DNA of 48,333 bases from Clostridia bacterium (GTDB lineage Bacteria; Bacillota; Clostridia; Christensenellales; Borkfalkiaceae). The stretch is from assembly GCA_017504065.1 (NCBI GenBank), contig JAFVRU010000176.1:1-48333 (forward strand). Reading direction: 5' to 3'. The notes beneath the pieces were generated by a model. It did no database searches and was not told the origin of the DNA. It saw only the letters and a list, made by a program, of their open reading frames with translations. Shown in pieces: positions 41,138 through 48,333 of this stretch (positions within the stretch are counted from its first letter, which is position 1; every line of letters begins with the position of its first letter). Both the position numbers and the translations under genes were made by a program.

Positions 41138-41166
41138 ATTCTATCATATTTGACAAAATTCGTCAA
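41138..41166 (-). promoter_or_regulatory. Promoter of the purine permease
   Basis: TTGACG (41166-41161), 17-bp spacer, TAGAAT (41143-41138) with extended TGA before the -10. Confidence 0.78.
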
Positions 41167-41246
41167 ACGTTTTAGAGAACTTTTCTCAAAAAGCCGTCAA
41201 GTTTTTCACTCCCCACAGAAAATCGAGTCCTTTTTCTTTCAAACGC

Positions 41247-41284
41247 TTGACTTAAAAACTCCGATAGAGTATAATACTATCGGA
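41247..41284 (+). promoter_or_regulatory. nagB promoter with palindromic operator over the -10 box
   Basis: TTGACT (41247-41252), 17-bp spacer, TATAAT (41270-41275). A perfect inverted repeat TCCGATAG-N9-CTATCGGA (41260-41284) is centred on the -10, as expected of a repressor operator. Confidence 0.8.
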
Positions 41285-41314
41285 CATAAAATAAAAATTA
41301 GGAGAGCTATGATT

Positions 41315-42037
41315 ATGAAAGTTATTATCACGGAAAACTACGATGAAATGAGCAAAAAAGCAGCGGAAATACTCATTGACGTTGTGAAAAAGAACCCGAA
41401 TGCGGTGCTCGGTCTTGCGACCGGTTCTAGCCCTATCGGCACGTATCAAAACATGATCAAGGATCATGAAGAAAACGGCACGTCTTACAAGAACGTAAGC
41501 TCGGTAAACTTGGATGAATACGTTGGATTGACCGCCGATCACGACCAAAGCTACGCGTACTTTATGCGGACGAACCTGTTCGATTCTATCGATATCGATC
41601 AAGCGAACACCAACCTGCCTTGCGGTGCGGCTGCCGATTTGCAAAAGGAATGCGACAGATATAACGCACTTTTGGAAACCAAGCAACAAGACGTACAAGT
41701 ATTGGGGCTCGGCTCGAACGGACACATTGGCTTCAACGAACCCAACACGCCGTTTGATTCCGTAACGCATATCGTTGATCTTACGGAAAATACGATCAAA
41801 GACAACTCCCGTTTGTTCGCTTCCATCGACGAAGTACCCCGTCAAGCGTTGTCTATGGGGATTAAGAATATTATGCAAGCGAAATCCATCGTCATGGTTG
41901 TTTCGGGTAAGAACAAAGCGGCGGCGGTAAAAGGCATGGTCAAGGGCGAGATCACTCCCGCGCTTCCTGCGTCTGTTTTACAGCTCCACCCTTGCGTTAC
42001 CGTTATTTGCGATAAGGACGCTGCAAGTTTGCTGTAA
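41315..42037 (+). CDS. nagB: Glucosamine-6-phosphate deaminase
   Basis: 240 residues, typical length. It converts glucosamine-6-phosphate to fructose-6-phosphate and ammonia. Motifs are GLATGSSPIGTY, SVNLDEYVGL with the catalytic Asp, and GLGSNGHIGFNEP with the active-site His region. The ATG at 41315 is preferred: AGGAG lies 10 nt upstream and MKVIITENYDEMSKKAA is the family start; the ATG at 41309 is only 4 nt from AGGAG. No nagA or transporter is adjacent. Confidence 0.95.
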   Translation: MKVIITENYDEMSKKAAEILIDVVKKNPNAVLGLATGSSPIGTYQNMIKDHEENGTSYKNVSSVNLDEYVGLTADHDQSYAYFMRTNLFDSIDIDQANTNLPCGAAADLQKECDRYNALLETKQQDVQVLGLGSNGHIGFNEPNTPFDSVTHIVDLTENTIKDNSRLFASIDEVPRQALSMGIKNIMQAKSIVMVVSGKNKAAAVKGMVKGEITPALPASVLQLHPCVTVICDKDAASLL

Positions 42038-42054
42038 TTGCTGTTAAGTATGAG

Positions 42055-42084
42055 AAAACGCCGTAACCTGTGTTACGGCGTTTT
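42055..42084 (+). terminator. Bidirectional terminator between nagB and the zinc-ribbon gene
   Basis: Perfect 13-bp stem AAAACGCCGTAAC/GTTACGGCGTTTT with a 4-nt loop, followed by a T-run on the plus strand; A-rich on the other side, so it can serve the convergent gene too. Confidence 0.88.
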
Positions 42085-42100
42085 TGTTTTTGCTTTATAA

Positions 42101-42337
42101 TTAGTTTTCGTATGTAGTTACGTAAGCTTCCGACGTGGGATACGAAGAAACGTCTTTGACCATCTTTTCCCCTTTGCGAATGCGTAATAACGTATTGCAA
42201 ACCGGACACATATAGGCTACGCCGCCCGTTTTCATATTCAACGCTGCGCCGCATTTCGGACAATTCACTACGTAGTTCTTTACTTCTTCCTGTGTTTGTA
42301 CGGGCGTTGCCGCAACTTTTTGTTTTTTCGCTTTCAT
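42101..42337 (-). CDS. Small zinc-ribbon protein
   Basis: 78 residues. A basic N-terminus (MKAKKQKVAA) precedes a zinc ribbon with Cys26, Cys29, Cys44 and Cys47 (CPKCGAALNMKTGGVAYMCP), a basic LRIRKGEKMV segment and a Ser/Thr/Tyr-rich tail. The ribbon resembles that of the membrane paralogue at 34007-35500 in spacing and in the following basic segment. Strong promoter, GGAG before the ATG, own terminator. Function unknown. Confidence 0.8.
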   Translation of the reverse strand: MKAKKQKVAATPVQTQEEVKNYVVNCPKCGAALNMKTGGVAYMCPVCNTLLRIRKGEKMVKDVSSYPTSEAYVTTYEN

Positions 42338-42368
42338 AATTTCTCCACCTTTAGGCTTTCTTGTTATT

Positions 42369-42397
42369 ATTGTATACCTATTTCGGATTTTTGTCAA
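42369..42397 (-). promoter_or_regulatory. Promoter of the small zinc-ribbon gene
   Basis: TTGACA (42397-42392), 17-bp spacer, TACAAT (42374-42369), 31 nt before the ATG. Confidence 0.85.
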
Positions 42398-42442
42398 GAA
42401 CTTTTCACGATCTTACGCAAGAGTATTTGATTTTCCGTAAAA

Positions 42443-42472
42443 AAAGTTGCGAAACAACCGTTTCGCAACTTT
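42443..42472 (-). terminator. Terminator of the opp operon
   Basis: Perfect 13-bp stem AAAGTTGCGAAAC/GTTTCGCAACTTT with a 4-nt loop, followed by TTTTTACGG on the minus strand. Confidence 0.88.
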
Positions 42473-42476
42473 GCTT

Positions 42477-42731
42477 TTAAAAGATATTCCCCCCGAGCAA
42501 CATCAGTAGGAAATACAGCGCCGCCAAAACCAACAACACGACGCACATCGGGAAAACCATCATCTTTACCGCATTCCAATACGTGCGCCATTTTTGCCTG
42601 CCCGTCGACTTACGCCGCGGTGGCGGCGGCGGTTGCGGCGTGCCCTGGCGGTTCACGCTCGACATATCCGCAATCGTGGAATTGTCGTCGTAATAAATGA
42701 CCTTTTCCTTTTTTTGCTTCTTTCGAGCCAT
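42477..42731 (-). CDS. Small single-span membrane protein at the end of the opp operon
   Basis: 84 residues. A basic start (MARKKQKKEK), a VIYYDDNSTIADMS segment, a Pro/Arg-rich stretch and one C-terminal membrane helix (about 56-80) give a cytosolic N-terminus with a tail anchor. The ATG at 42731 has AGGAG 5 nt upstream and lies 2 nt beyond the oppF stop, so it is co-translated with the transporter. Function unknown; it may act on the transporter or simply share the transcript. Confidence 0.75.
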   Translation of the reverse strand: MARKKQKKEKVIYYDDNSTIADMSSVNRQGTPQPPPPPRRKSTGRQKWRTYWNAVKMMVFPMCVVLLVLAALYFLLMLLGGNIF

Positions 42732-42733
42732 AC

Positions 42734-43927
42734 TTACTCCTGTTCGTAACAATGACAAGCTACGAAATGCCCGTCTTCATACTCCTGATATTTGGGAGCG
42801 ATATGTTGACAGATCTCCATCGCTTTCGGGCAGCGCGTATGGAATTTACAACCCTTCGGCGGGTTTGCGGGGGACGGAATATCCCCTTTCAACAAGATAC
42901 GATCCACCTTTTCGTTGGGATCAGGGTTAGGAACAGCGGAGAACAACGCTTGCGTATACGGGTGCAAGGGTTTGTCGAAAATCGCTTGCTTGCCGCCGAA
43001 TTCCACCATCGAACCGAGATACATAACGCCGATTTTATCAGAAATGTGTTTTACAACCGACAAGTCGTGCGAAATGAACAAATACGTGAGTTGACGTTCC
43101 TGTTGCAATTTCTTCAACAAGTTGATGATTTGCACTTGAATCGACACGTCGAGCGCGGAAACCGGCTCGTCGCAAATGACGAGTTTGGGCGCAACCGCCA
43201 AAGCCCGCGCGATACAAATACGTTGACGTTGCCCGCCCGAGAATTCGTGCGGGTATCTTTCGTAATAGTAATCACGAAGACCGCATTGTTCCATAATCCC
43301 CAATACGTATTCCTTGACTTGTTCGGGTGGAACAATCTTATGTACTTTTACGGGTTCAGACAAAATGTCGCCAACCGTGCTTCTGGGCGGCAACGAAGAA
43401 TACGGATCTTGGAATACAATCTGCATTTTCGTACGCAACGCGCGCATTTGCTTGGAGCTAAACCCCGCGATATCCTGCCCTTCAAAGAAAATTTGTCCTT
43501 CCGTCGGCTGATGCAGCTTTAATATCGTTCTGCCCATCGTAGTCTTTCCGCAACCGGATTCCCCTACGATCCCGAGCGTTTCGCCGGGGTGGATTTTGAT
43601 AGAAACGTCGTCCACCGCTTTCAGCGTCGAAAGGGGTACGCCCATCAAAGTCTTTTTCAACACGAAATGTTTCTTCAAATGGCGAACTTCGAGCAAAGCG
43701 TCGGGATCGGGCGGAAGCAATCTATCCGCGTCGATCTGCGCTTGGCGCTCCGCTTCTTCTTTCGCTTGTTCGGCTACGTCGTCGAATGCAACTTCCGTTT
43801 CCACGGCTACGTTTTCCGTCGTCGGTTCTACCGTTTCCGCAGTTTCTTGGATTTCGTTGTCAACCGTCGCGCTCGCTTCACCTTGAAGCGTTACGTCCGA
43901 TTGTACTTCTACGTCTTTTTTCTTCAT
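42734..43927 (-). CDS. oppF: Oligopeptide ABC transporter ATPase, OppF-type
   Basis: 397 residues, longer than usual because about 75 acidic, Thr/Val-rich residues precede the ATPase. The ATPase has GESGCGKTT (Walker A), the Q-loop FQDPYSSL, the signature FSGGQRQRICIARAL, Walker B LVICDEPVSALD, and the C-terminal oligopeptide-transporter extension CKFHTRCPKAMEIC with cysteines that in some members bind an Fe-S cluster. It powers peptide uptake together with OppD. It starts 1 nt after the oppD stop. Confidence 0.93.
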   Translation of the reverse strand: MKKKDVEVQSDVTLQGEASATVDNEIQETAETVEPTTENVAVETEVAFDDVAEQAKEEAERQAQIDADRLLPPDPDALLEVRHLKKHFVLKKTLMGVPLSTLKAVDDVSIKIHPGETLGIVGESGCGKTTMGRTILKLHQPTEGQIFFEGQDIAGFSSKQMRALRTKMQIVFQDPYSSLPPRSTVGDILSEPVKVHKIVPPEQVKEYVLGIMEQCGLRDYYYERYPHEFSGGQRQRICIARALAVAPKLVICDEPVSALDVSIQVQIINLLKKLQQERQLTYLFISHDLSVVKHISDKIGVMYLGSMVEFGGKQAIFDKPLHPYTQALFSAVPNPDPNEKVDRILLKGDIPSPANPPKGCKFHTRCPKAMEICQHIAPKYQEYEDGHFVACHCYEQE

Positions 43928-43928
43928 A

Positions 43929-45275
43929 TCAATCTTCCTTCGATTCGTCGTATAAATGACAACTTACGAAATGCGTCGGGCTTACCTGAATCATCTTCGG
44001 ATAATCGCCGGAGCATTTGCCGATGCATTGCGCGCATCTTTCCTTAAAGTAGCAGTTGTTGGGCATATTGATTGGATTGGGTACGTTCCCGGGAATATTG
44101 AACAACTTATCCCCCGACGACTTCATCGTCGGTTTGGATTTTTGCAAGCCTTGCGTATACGGGTGCAACGGGTTGTGGAAAATTTCCGCCGCCGTACCCT
44201 GTTCAATAATTCGTCCCGCGTACATAACCACGACGTAATCCGCCATTTCGGCAATAACGCCCAAGTCGTGCGTGATCAATAAGATCGAACCGTTAATTCT
44301 TCTCTTCAAATCGTTGAAAAGGTCCAAAATCTGCGCTTGAATGGTTACGTCGAGCGCCGTAGTCGGCTCGTCCGCGATAATCAAACGGGGTTCGCAAGCC
44401 AATGCCATTGCGATCATAACACGTTGACGCATACCGCCCGAAAGTTCGTGGGGATAGGAAGCATACACGCGTTCCGACATTGCGATTCCGACCATGTCCA
44501 ACATTTCAATAGAACGTTTTTTCGCGTATTCTTTCGTCGCGCCGGGTACGTGCAACAACGTTACTTCGTCCAACTGATTCCCGATCGTGAATACGGGGTT
44601 GAGCGAAGTCATCGGTTCTTGGAATACCATCGACATTTGTCTACCGCGCAAACGGTACATTTCGCGAATGGGCATTTTTGCGATATCGTATACGGTTTCT
44701 TCCTTTTCGAATACGCCGATGCCGTTTTCGTCCTTGACCTGTTTGGGTCTTGTCAAAGGCTTACCCGCTTTGTCCAATTTCGGGTTGCCCTTTCTATCTA
44801 AAACGGGTTCTTGAATAATTTCGCCGTTTTCGTCCTTTTCGTATACGGGAATATAATTCCCCTTTTCGTCGCGTTTGAAATCGTTCGTCTTGAATCGGAT
44901 CGAACCTTCTACAATCTGTCCCGAAGGACCTTGCAAAAGGCGCATAACCGACATTGACGTTACCGATTTCCCACAGCCCGATTCCCCTACGACGCCTACC
45001 GTCGAGTTTAAAGGAATATTGAACTGCACGCCGTTGACCGCTTTTACGACCCCTTGATCGGTAAAGAAATAGGAATGAAGATTTTCGATTTCCAAAATAT
45101 TGTTATCGTCCTTCATTTCCGTTACGTATTCCGAACGGGGCGCTTTGCGTTTTTTTGCTTTTTCAAGGCGGCGCATTTCTTGCGCGTTCGCTTTCGCGAT
45201 CGCCTTTACTTCTTTCCCTGTGAGATAATGCTTTTTCGCTTCCGCTTTTGCTTGATCTTTCTTAAACAACGCCAT
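43929..45275 (-). CDS. oppD: Oligopeptide ABC transporter ATPase, OppD-type, with an insertion
   Basis: 448 residues, about 100 longer than usual. A basic N-terminal extension (1-60) precedes the ATPase: GESGCGKSVTSMSVMRLL, signature LSGGMRQRV, Walker B LIIADEPTTALD, and the C-terminal CYFKERCAQCIGKC. Between the Walker A helix and the Q-loop, where OppD normally has about 25 residues, there is a charged insertion of some 65-75 residues containing DENG, DRKGNP and DKAGKP units. The enzyme should still be functional because all catalytic motifs are present. Confidence 0.93.
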   Translation of the reverse strand: MALFKKDQAKAEAKKHYLTGKEVKAIAKANAQEMRRLEKAKKRKAPRSEYVTEMKDDNNILEIENLHSYFFTDQGVVKAVNGVQFNIPLNSTVGVVGESGCGKSVTSMSVMRLLQGPSGQIVEGSIRFKTNDFKRDEKGNYIPVYEKDENGEIIQEPVLDRKGNPKLDKAGKPLTRPKQVKDENGIGVFEKEETVYDIAKMPIREMYRLRGRQMSMVFQEPMTSLNPVFTIGNQLDEVTLLHVPGATKEYAKKRSIEMLDMVGIAMSERVYASYPHELSGGMRQRVMIAMALACEPRLIIADEPTTALDVTIQAQILDLFNDLKRRINGSILLITHDLGVIAEMADYVVVMYAGRIIEQGTAAEIFHNPLHPYTQGLQKSKPTMKSSGDKLFNIPGNVPNPINMPNNCYFKERCAQCIGKCSGDYPKMIQVSPTHFVSCHLYDESKED

Positions 45276-45278
45276 ATC

Positions 45279-46352
45279 TTATCTCCTTTGCTTGGGATCA
45301 AGTGCGTCGCGCAACCCGTCGCCGATAAAGTTAAACCCAAGCACGGCGATGATAATACAGATCCCCGGAGGGCCCCATACGTTGAAATAATTTTGCAAAA
45401 CGTAGTTGTTGCCCGAAATAACCTGTACCATCGAACCCCAAGAAGCATAGGGAATCTGTACCCCTAATCCGAGATAGGACAACGTCGATTCGTACAAAAT
45501 CATGCTCCCGAGCGACATAGTCATGGAAACGAGAATTTGCGGCAATACGTTGGGCAACAAATGCTTAAAGATTCGTCTCGGCGTGGAATACCCCATCGCT
45601 TCCGCAGCGACCATGTATTCCTGCTCCCGCAAGAACAAGATCTGACCGCGTACGAGCCGCGCCATGCCCGTCCATGAGAATAGCGATAATATCCCCATTA
45701 GCAAATATATGTAATATTCCGATGGTACGTTGTTTGCGTCCAATACCGTACCGATAATCAACATCAACGGTAGCGTTGGCAAGCACATCAAGACGTCGCA
45801 TATACGCATAATGACGTTATCGACCCAGCCGCCGTAGTAACCCGCTATGCCGCCCAAAACAATCCCGATTGCCGACGTTAATAGAACGGCAAGGAAACTG
45901 ATGGTGAGCGACAGTCTGCCGCCGTACATCAAACGAGTAAATACGTCCATACCCTTTTCGTCCGTACCGAGCAAATGCCCCGCAGACGGTTCGGCATACA
46001 GGTTGATACCCTTGTCGGTAACAATGACTTGCATAAACGGATCTTCTTCCGTTCCCGCTTCATATTCTTGGTATACAACACGTCCCGTACGGTCCGTTTC
46101 AATTTCGCCCCAACGGTGATATACCGTCGGACCGAGCCAACAGAACAAGAACAACGTTACAAGCATTACAAGCCCTACAATGGACAACTTCGAACGGAAA
46201 AACCGACGGAGCACCATACGCGTAGGCGACATCAGCCGTACGTTTTTATCTAAAGGCGTTTCCCCGTCTTCCACGGCAAGCGCGGCAAGCGCGGCAACCG
46301 CCGTTTCTTCCGCTTCTACGGGTTCTGCGCCTAATTCTTTCTTTTCTTCCAT
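45279..46352 (-). CDS. oppC: Oligopeptide ABC transporter permease, OppC-type
   Basis: 357 residues. A 45-residue cytosolic extension is followed by TM1 (about 56-76), a long external loop (about 78-140, ending HLLGTDEKGMDVFTRLMYGG) and five further segments. The ATPase-contact EAA loop is AAEAMGYSTPRRIFKHLLPN. It overlaps nothing and starts 12 nt after oppB. Confidence 0.93.
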   Translation of the reverse strand: MEEKKELGAEPVEAEETAVAALAALAVEDGETPLDKNVRLMSPTRMVLRRFFRSKLSIVGLVMLVTLFLFCWLGPTVYHRWGEIETDRTGRVVYQEYEAGTEEDPFMQVIVTDKGINLYAEPSAGHLLGTDEKGMDVFTRLMYGGRLSLTISFLAVLLTSAIGIVLGGIAGYYGGWVDNVIMRICDVLMCLPTLPLMLIIGTVLDANNVPSEYYIYLLMGILSLFSWTGMARLVRGQILFLREQEYMVAAEAMGYSTPRRIFKHLLPNVLPQILVSMTMSLGSMILYESTLSYLGLGVQIPYASWGSMVQVISGNNYVLQNYFNVWGPPGICIIIAVLGFNFIGDGLRDALDPKQRR

Positions 46353-46364
46353 CTCTTTTCTCCT

Positions 46365-47354
46365 TTACGCCAGCTTGACGCGCGGGTCAACGACCGCATA
46401 CATCAAATCGGCGAGTAAAACACCCATAACCGATAGGAACGCCAAGAACATATTATACGTCATAATGACGGGGATATCCCCTTGCATCATCGAATCCAAC
46501 GCGTACTGACCGATACCGCTCAAGTCGAAAACTTCTTCGGTAATCATCGCGCCCGAGAACAAGGACGGAATCAAGCCCGCCAAACCCGTTACAACGGGAA
46601 TGAGCGTATTACGGAACGCATGCTTATAAATGACTTTGCCTTCCGACAAGCCTTTCGCGCGCGCCGTACGGATATAATCGGAGTTCATAACTTCGAGCAT
46701 GTTCGTTCTCGTCATTCTCATACGTCCGCCAATGAACAGAATGACAACCGTCAACACGGGCAAGAACATGTGTCTTGCGTAATCCATAAACTTCGCAAAC
46801 CCTACGTAGGTACGAGATTCGTCGCTCATACCTGCAGGGGGGAACCAGCCCAATTCGATTGCGAAAATGTTCTTCAACATTTGTCCGAAGAAGAAAGACG
46901 GCAAGGAAATCCCGATCAATACGAGTATGGTAACCACGTAATCGCGTACGGAATATTGATGCGTTGCCGCGGTAATCCCGAGCGGGATCGCGATCAAAAA
47001 TTCAAAAATTGTCGCGATCGCCGCAATCATAAAGGAAGTACCGAGTTTATCTGCGCTGAAAATCTCCGAAAGAACGTCGCGTTGATTGACAAAGCTCTTC
47101 CCAAAATCCAAAAGGCAGAAGTTACTCAACCAATCGTTATATCCTTCGATAATATTGCCGTCTAACCCATACGTTTTATACATGAGTTGTTTAAATTCTT
47201 CCGTAACGCCTTCCGGGGTAGACTGTTGAAATTGTAAAATTTTAGAGTCTACGAAGTCCGTCGGCATGCAACGGAGCAATGCGTACAGAAGAAAGGAAAC
47301 GCCCAGCAAGATTAAAACGGAGATTCCCAATCTTTTTAAAATATACTTAAACAT
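46365..47354 (-). CDS. oppB: Oligopeptide ABC transporter permease, OppB-type
   Basis: 329 residues. TM1 is at the N-terminus (ILKRLGISVLILLGVSFLLY), followed by a substrate-side loop (about 32-95) and five more segments. The EAA loop is TARAKGLSEGKVIYKHAFRN. GGAG lies 4-5 nt before the ATG. It forms the membrane channel with OppC. Confidence 0.94.
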   Translation of the reverse strand: MFKYILKRLGISVLILLGVSFLLYALLRCMPTDFVDSKILQFQQSTPEGVTEEFKQLMYKTYGLDGNIIEGYNDWLSNFCLLDFGKSFVNQRDVLSEIFSADKLGTSFMIAAIATIFEFLIAIPLGITAATHQYSVRDYVVTILVLIGISLPSFFFGQMLKNIFAIELGWFPPAGMSDESRTYVGFAKFMDYARHMFLPVLTVVILFIGGRMRMTRTNMLEVMNSDYIRTARAKGLSEGKVIYKHAFRNTLIPVVTGLAGLIPSLFSGAMITEEVFDLSGIGQYALDSMMQGDIPVIMTYNMFLAFLSVMGVLLADLMYAVVDPRVKLA

Positions 47355-47388
47355 TTTTACTCCAAGTGTAGATAATTTTTATCAAAGA

Positions 47389-48333
47389 TTAAGCCAATTC
47401 CAACTCCCAAACTTTTTCAAGCGGCGAAGTATAGGAATTTACGATCCCGTCGGCAGACGCCGTCAGACCTTTGATCGCCTTGCTGTTGTAAGCGTACAAC
47501 GTCATACGTTGATATACGGGCATTTCTACTGCCAAATCCAACACCAAGCCCATCGCTTGTTTATAAAGCGCTTTTCTCGTCGGTTGTTCTACAATCGAAC
47601 GCGCGTCGTCAATGATCTTACTCAAATTGTCAATGATATCAAATTCTCTGTAATACAAGGTGTCGTTTGCTTTAATTTCTCTATACCCCCAAGCATATAC
47701 GGACGTCGCCGTGGAATCCTTGTGGTATACTTGATACATATCGGGATCGATCGTCGAACCCCAAGCAGCCGCCCATACTTCGAGCGAGCCCGTCGAAAGC
47801 TTCATCAACGCTTGAGAGTCCGCTTTGACTTCTACCTTCCAACCCATTTCGTTCAAGAGCTCTGCCGCTTGCTTGAATACGTTGTACGTCGGGTGTTCGG
47901 TAATGGACGCGCCTGCGATCGTGAATTTGATTTCGAAATCCGTTTCGCCTTCCGCTTTCGCCAAGTCCGTATATTTTTGAATCTTGGTTCTAGCCGCGTC
48001 CACCGACGTCCATTGCATATAATCCTTACCGTTGGGCGCAGACGTTACGCCGTCGTCCCCGTACGGATATGCCCAGCTTTCCATGGACATAGGCCAGTCG
48101 ATATTCTTACAAGTACCGTCTTCATAGTATTCGAGCGCAAGACTCGTTTGCATAGCCGACATAATCGCTTTACGCGTGTTGATGTTCTTAACTTTCCCTG
48201 CGTTGATACCGATATAACCGTAGCCGAGCTGCCAGCCTTTCAGCATTTCGTAGCCCTTACTCTTCAAGCCGTCCAACCGATCGAAGTTTTCCGACGTGAA
48301 TTGCGGCGTAATATAGTCGACTTCCCCGTCCAC
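47389..48333 (-). CDS. oppA: Oligopeptide ABC transporter substrate-binding protein (C-terminal part)
   Basis: Partial: 314 residues to the stop, with the N-terminus and signal sequence beyond the right edge. The visible part is the C-terminal half of a family 5 solute-binding protein: GYGYIGINAGKVKNINTRKAIM, AAELLNEMGWKVEV and MGLVLDLAVEMPVYQRMTLYAYN. It would capture peptides outside the cell for the permease encoded downstream, which begins 34 nt beyond the stop. Confidence 0.93.
   Translation of the reverse strand: MDGEVDYITPQFTSENFDRLDGLKSKGYEMLKGWQLGYGYIGINAGKVKNINTRKAIMSAMQTSLALEYYEDGTCKNIDWPMSMESWAYPYGDDGVTSAPNGKDYMQWTSVDAARTKIQKYTDLAKAEGETDFEIKFTIAGASITEHPTYNVFKQAAELLNEMGWKVEVKADSQALMKLSTGSLEVWAAAWGSTIDPDMYQVYHKDSTATSVYAWGYREIKANDTLYYREFDIIDNLSKIIDDARSIVEQPTRKALYKQAMGLVLDLAVEMPVYQRMTLYAYNSKAIKGLTASADGIVNSYTSPLEKVWELELA

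Overview
The window looks like a chromosomal segment of an uncultured Bacillota (class Clostridia or a near relative) of moderate GC. The signs are strong AGGAG ribosome binding sites, near-consensus TTGACA-17-TATAAT promoters, a Phe T-box leader on pheST, the McsA/McsB/ClpC protein-quality-control set, a class II EPSP synthase and an Opp-type peptide transporter. Almost every gene is on the minus strand; only a cysteine desulfurase-like gene, one small gene and nagB are on the plus strand. TGA is a normal stop codon here. Genome placement is inference; no rRNA is present.

Layout, left to right. 1-4.1 kb: an FAD-dependent dehydrogenase whose frame is broken by an in-frame TGA at 20-22, then a minus-strand operon of a GT8 glycosyltransferase, a PlsC-type acyltransferase and a CrtO-like acyltransferase. 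4.1-6.3 kb: dtd and the pepP-efp pair. 6.4-12.8 kb: pheS-pheT-truB-ribF-endonuclease IV-like operon behind a Phe-specific T-box. 12.8-17 kb: mscL with a long helical tail, a GH36 alpha-galactosidase, two tiny helical proteins and nth. 17.1-19.2 kb: a DUF3343 protein divergent from a class V aminotransferase, and two small unknown proteins.

19.2-30.1 kb: a long run of closely packed or overlapping minus genes, XRE regulator-mcsA-mcsB-clpC-aroC-aroB-aroA-aroE-aroQ-aroK-SDR. Protein quality control and six shikimate-pathway steps therefore appear to share one transcription unit, and no ctsR is present. 30.2-32.5 kb: an AT-rich island bounded by about 36-bp inverted repeats, carrying a BspA-like surface lipoprotein and a translationally coupled P-loop protein behind a structured leader with an internal terminator. 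32.5-38.1 kb: proS preceded by three tandem paralogous multi-pass membrane proteins of a family I do not recognise, one with a proline-rich linker and zinc ribbon. 38.2-41.1 kb: inorganic pyrophosphatase, a repeat-rich stretch with tRNA-Ser(GCT), and a purine permease. 41.2-42.3 kb: nagB with a palindrome over its -10 box, and a small zinc-ribbon protein. 42.4-48.3 kb: an oppABCDF-type operon running off the right edge.

The best candidates for something undescribed are the three-paralogue membrane cluster with its zinc-ribbon partner, and the inverted-repeat-bounded lipoprotein/P-loop island. No CRISPR array, integrase, transposase or phage gene was seen.
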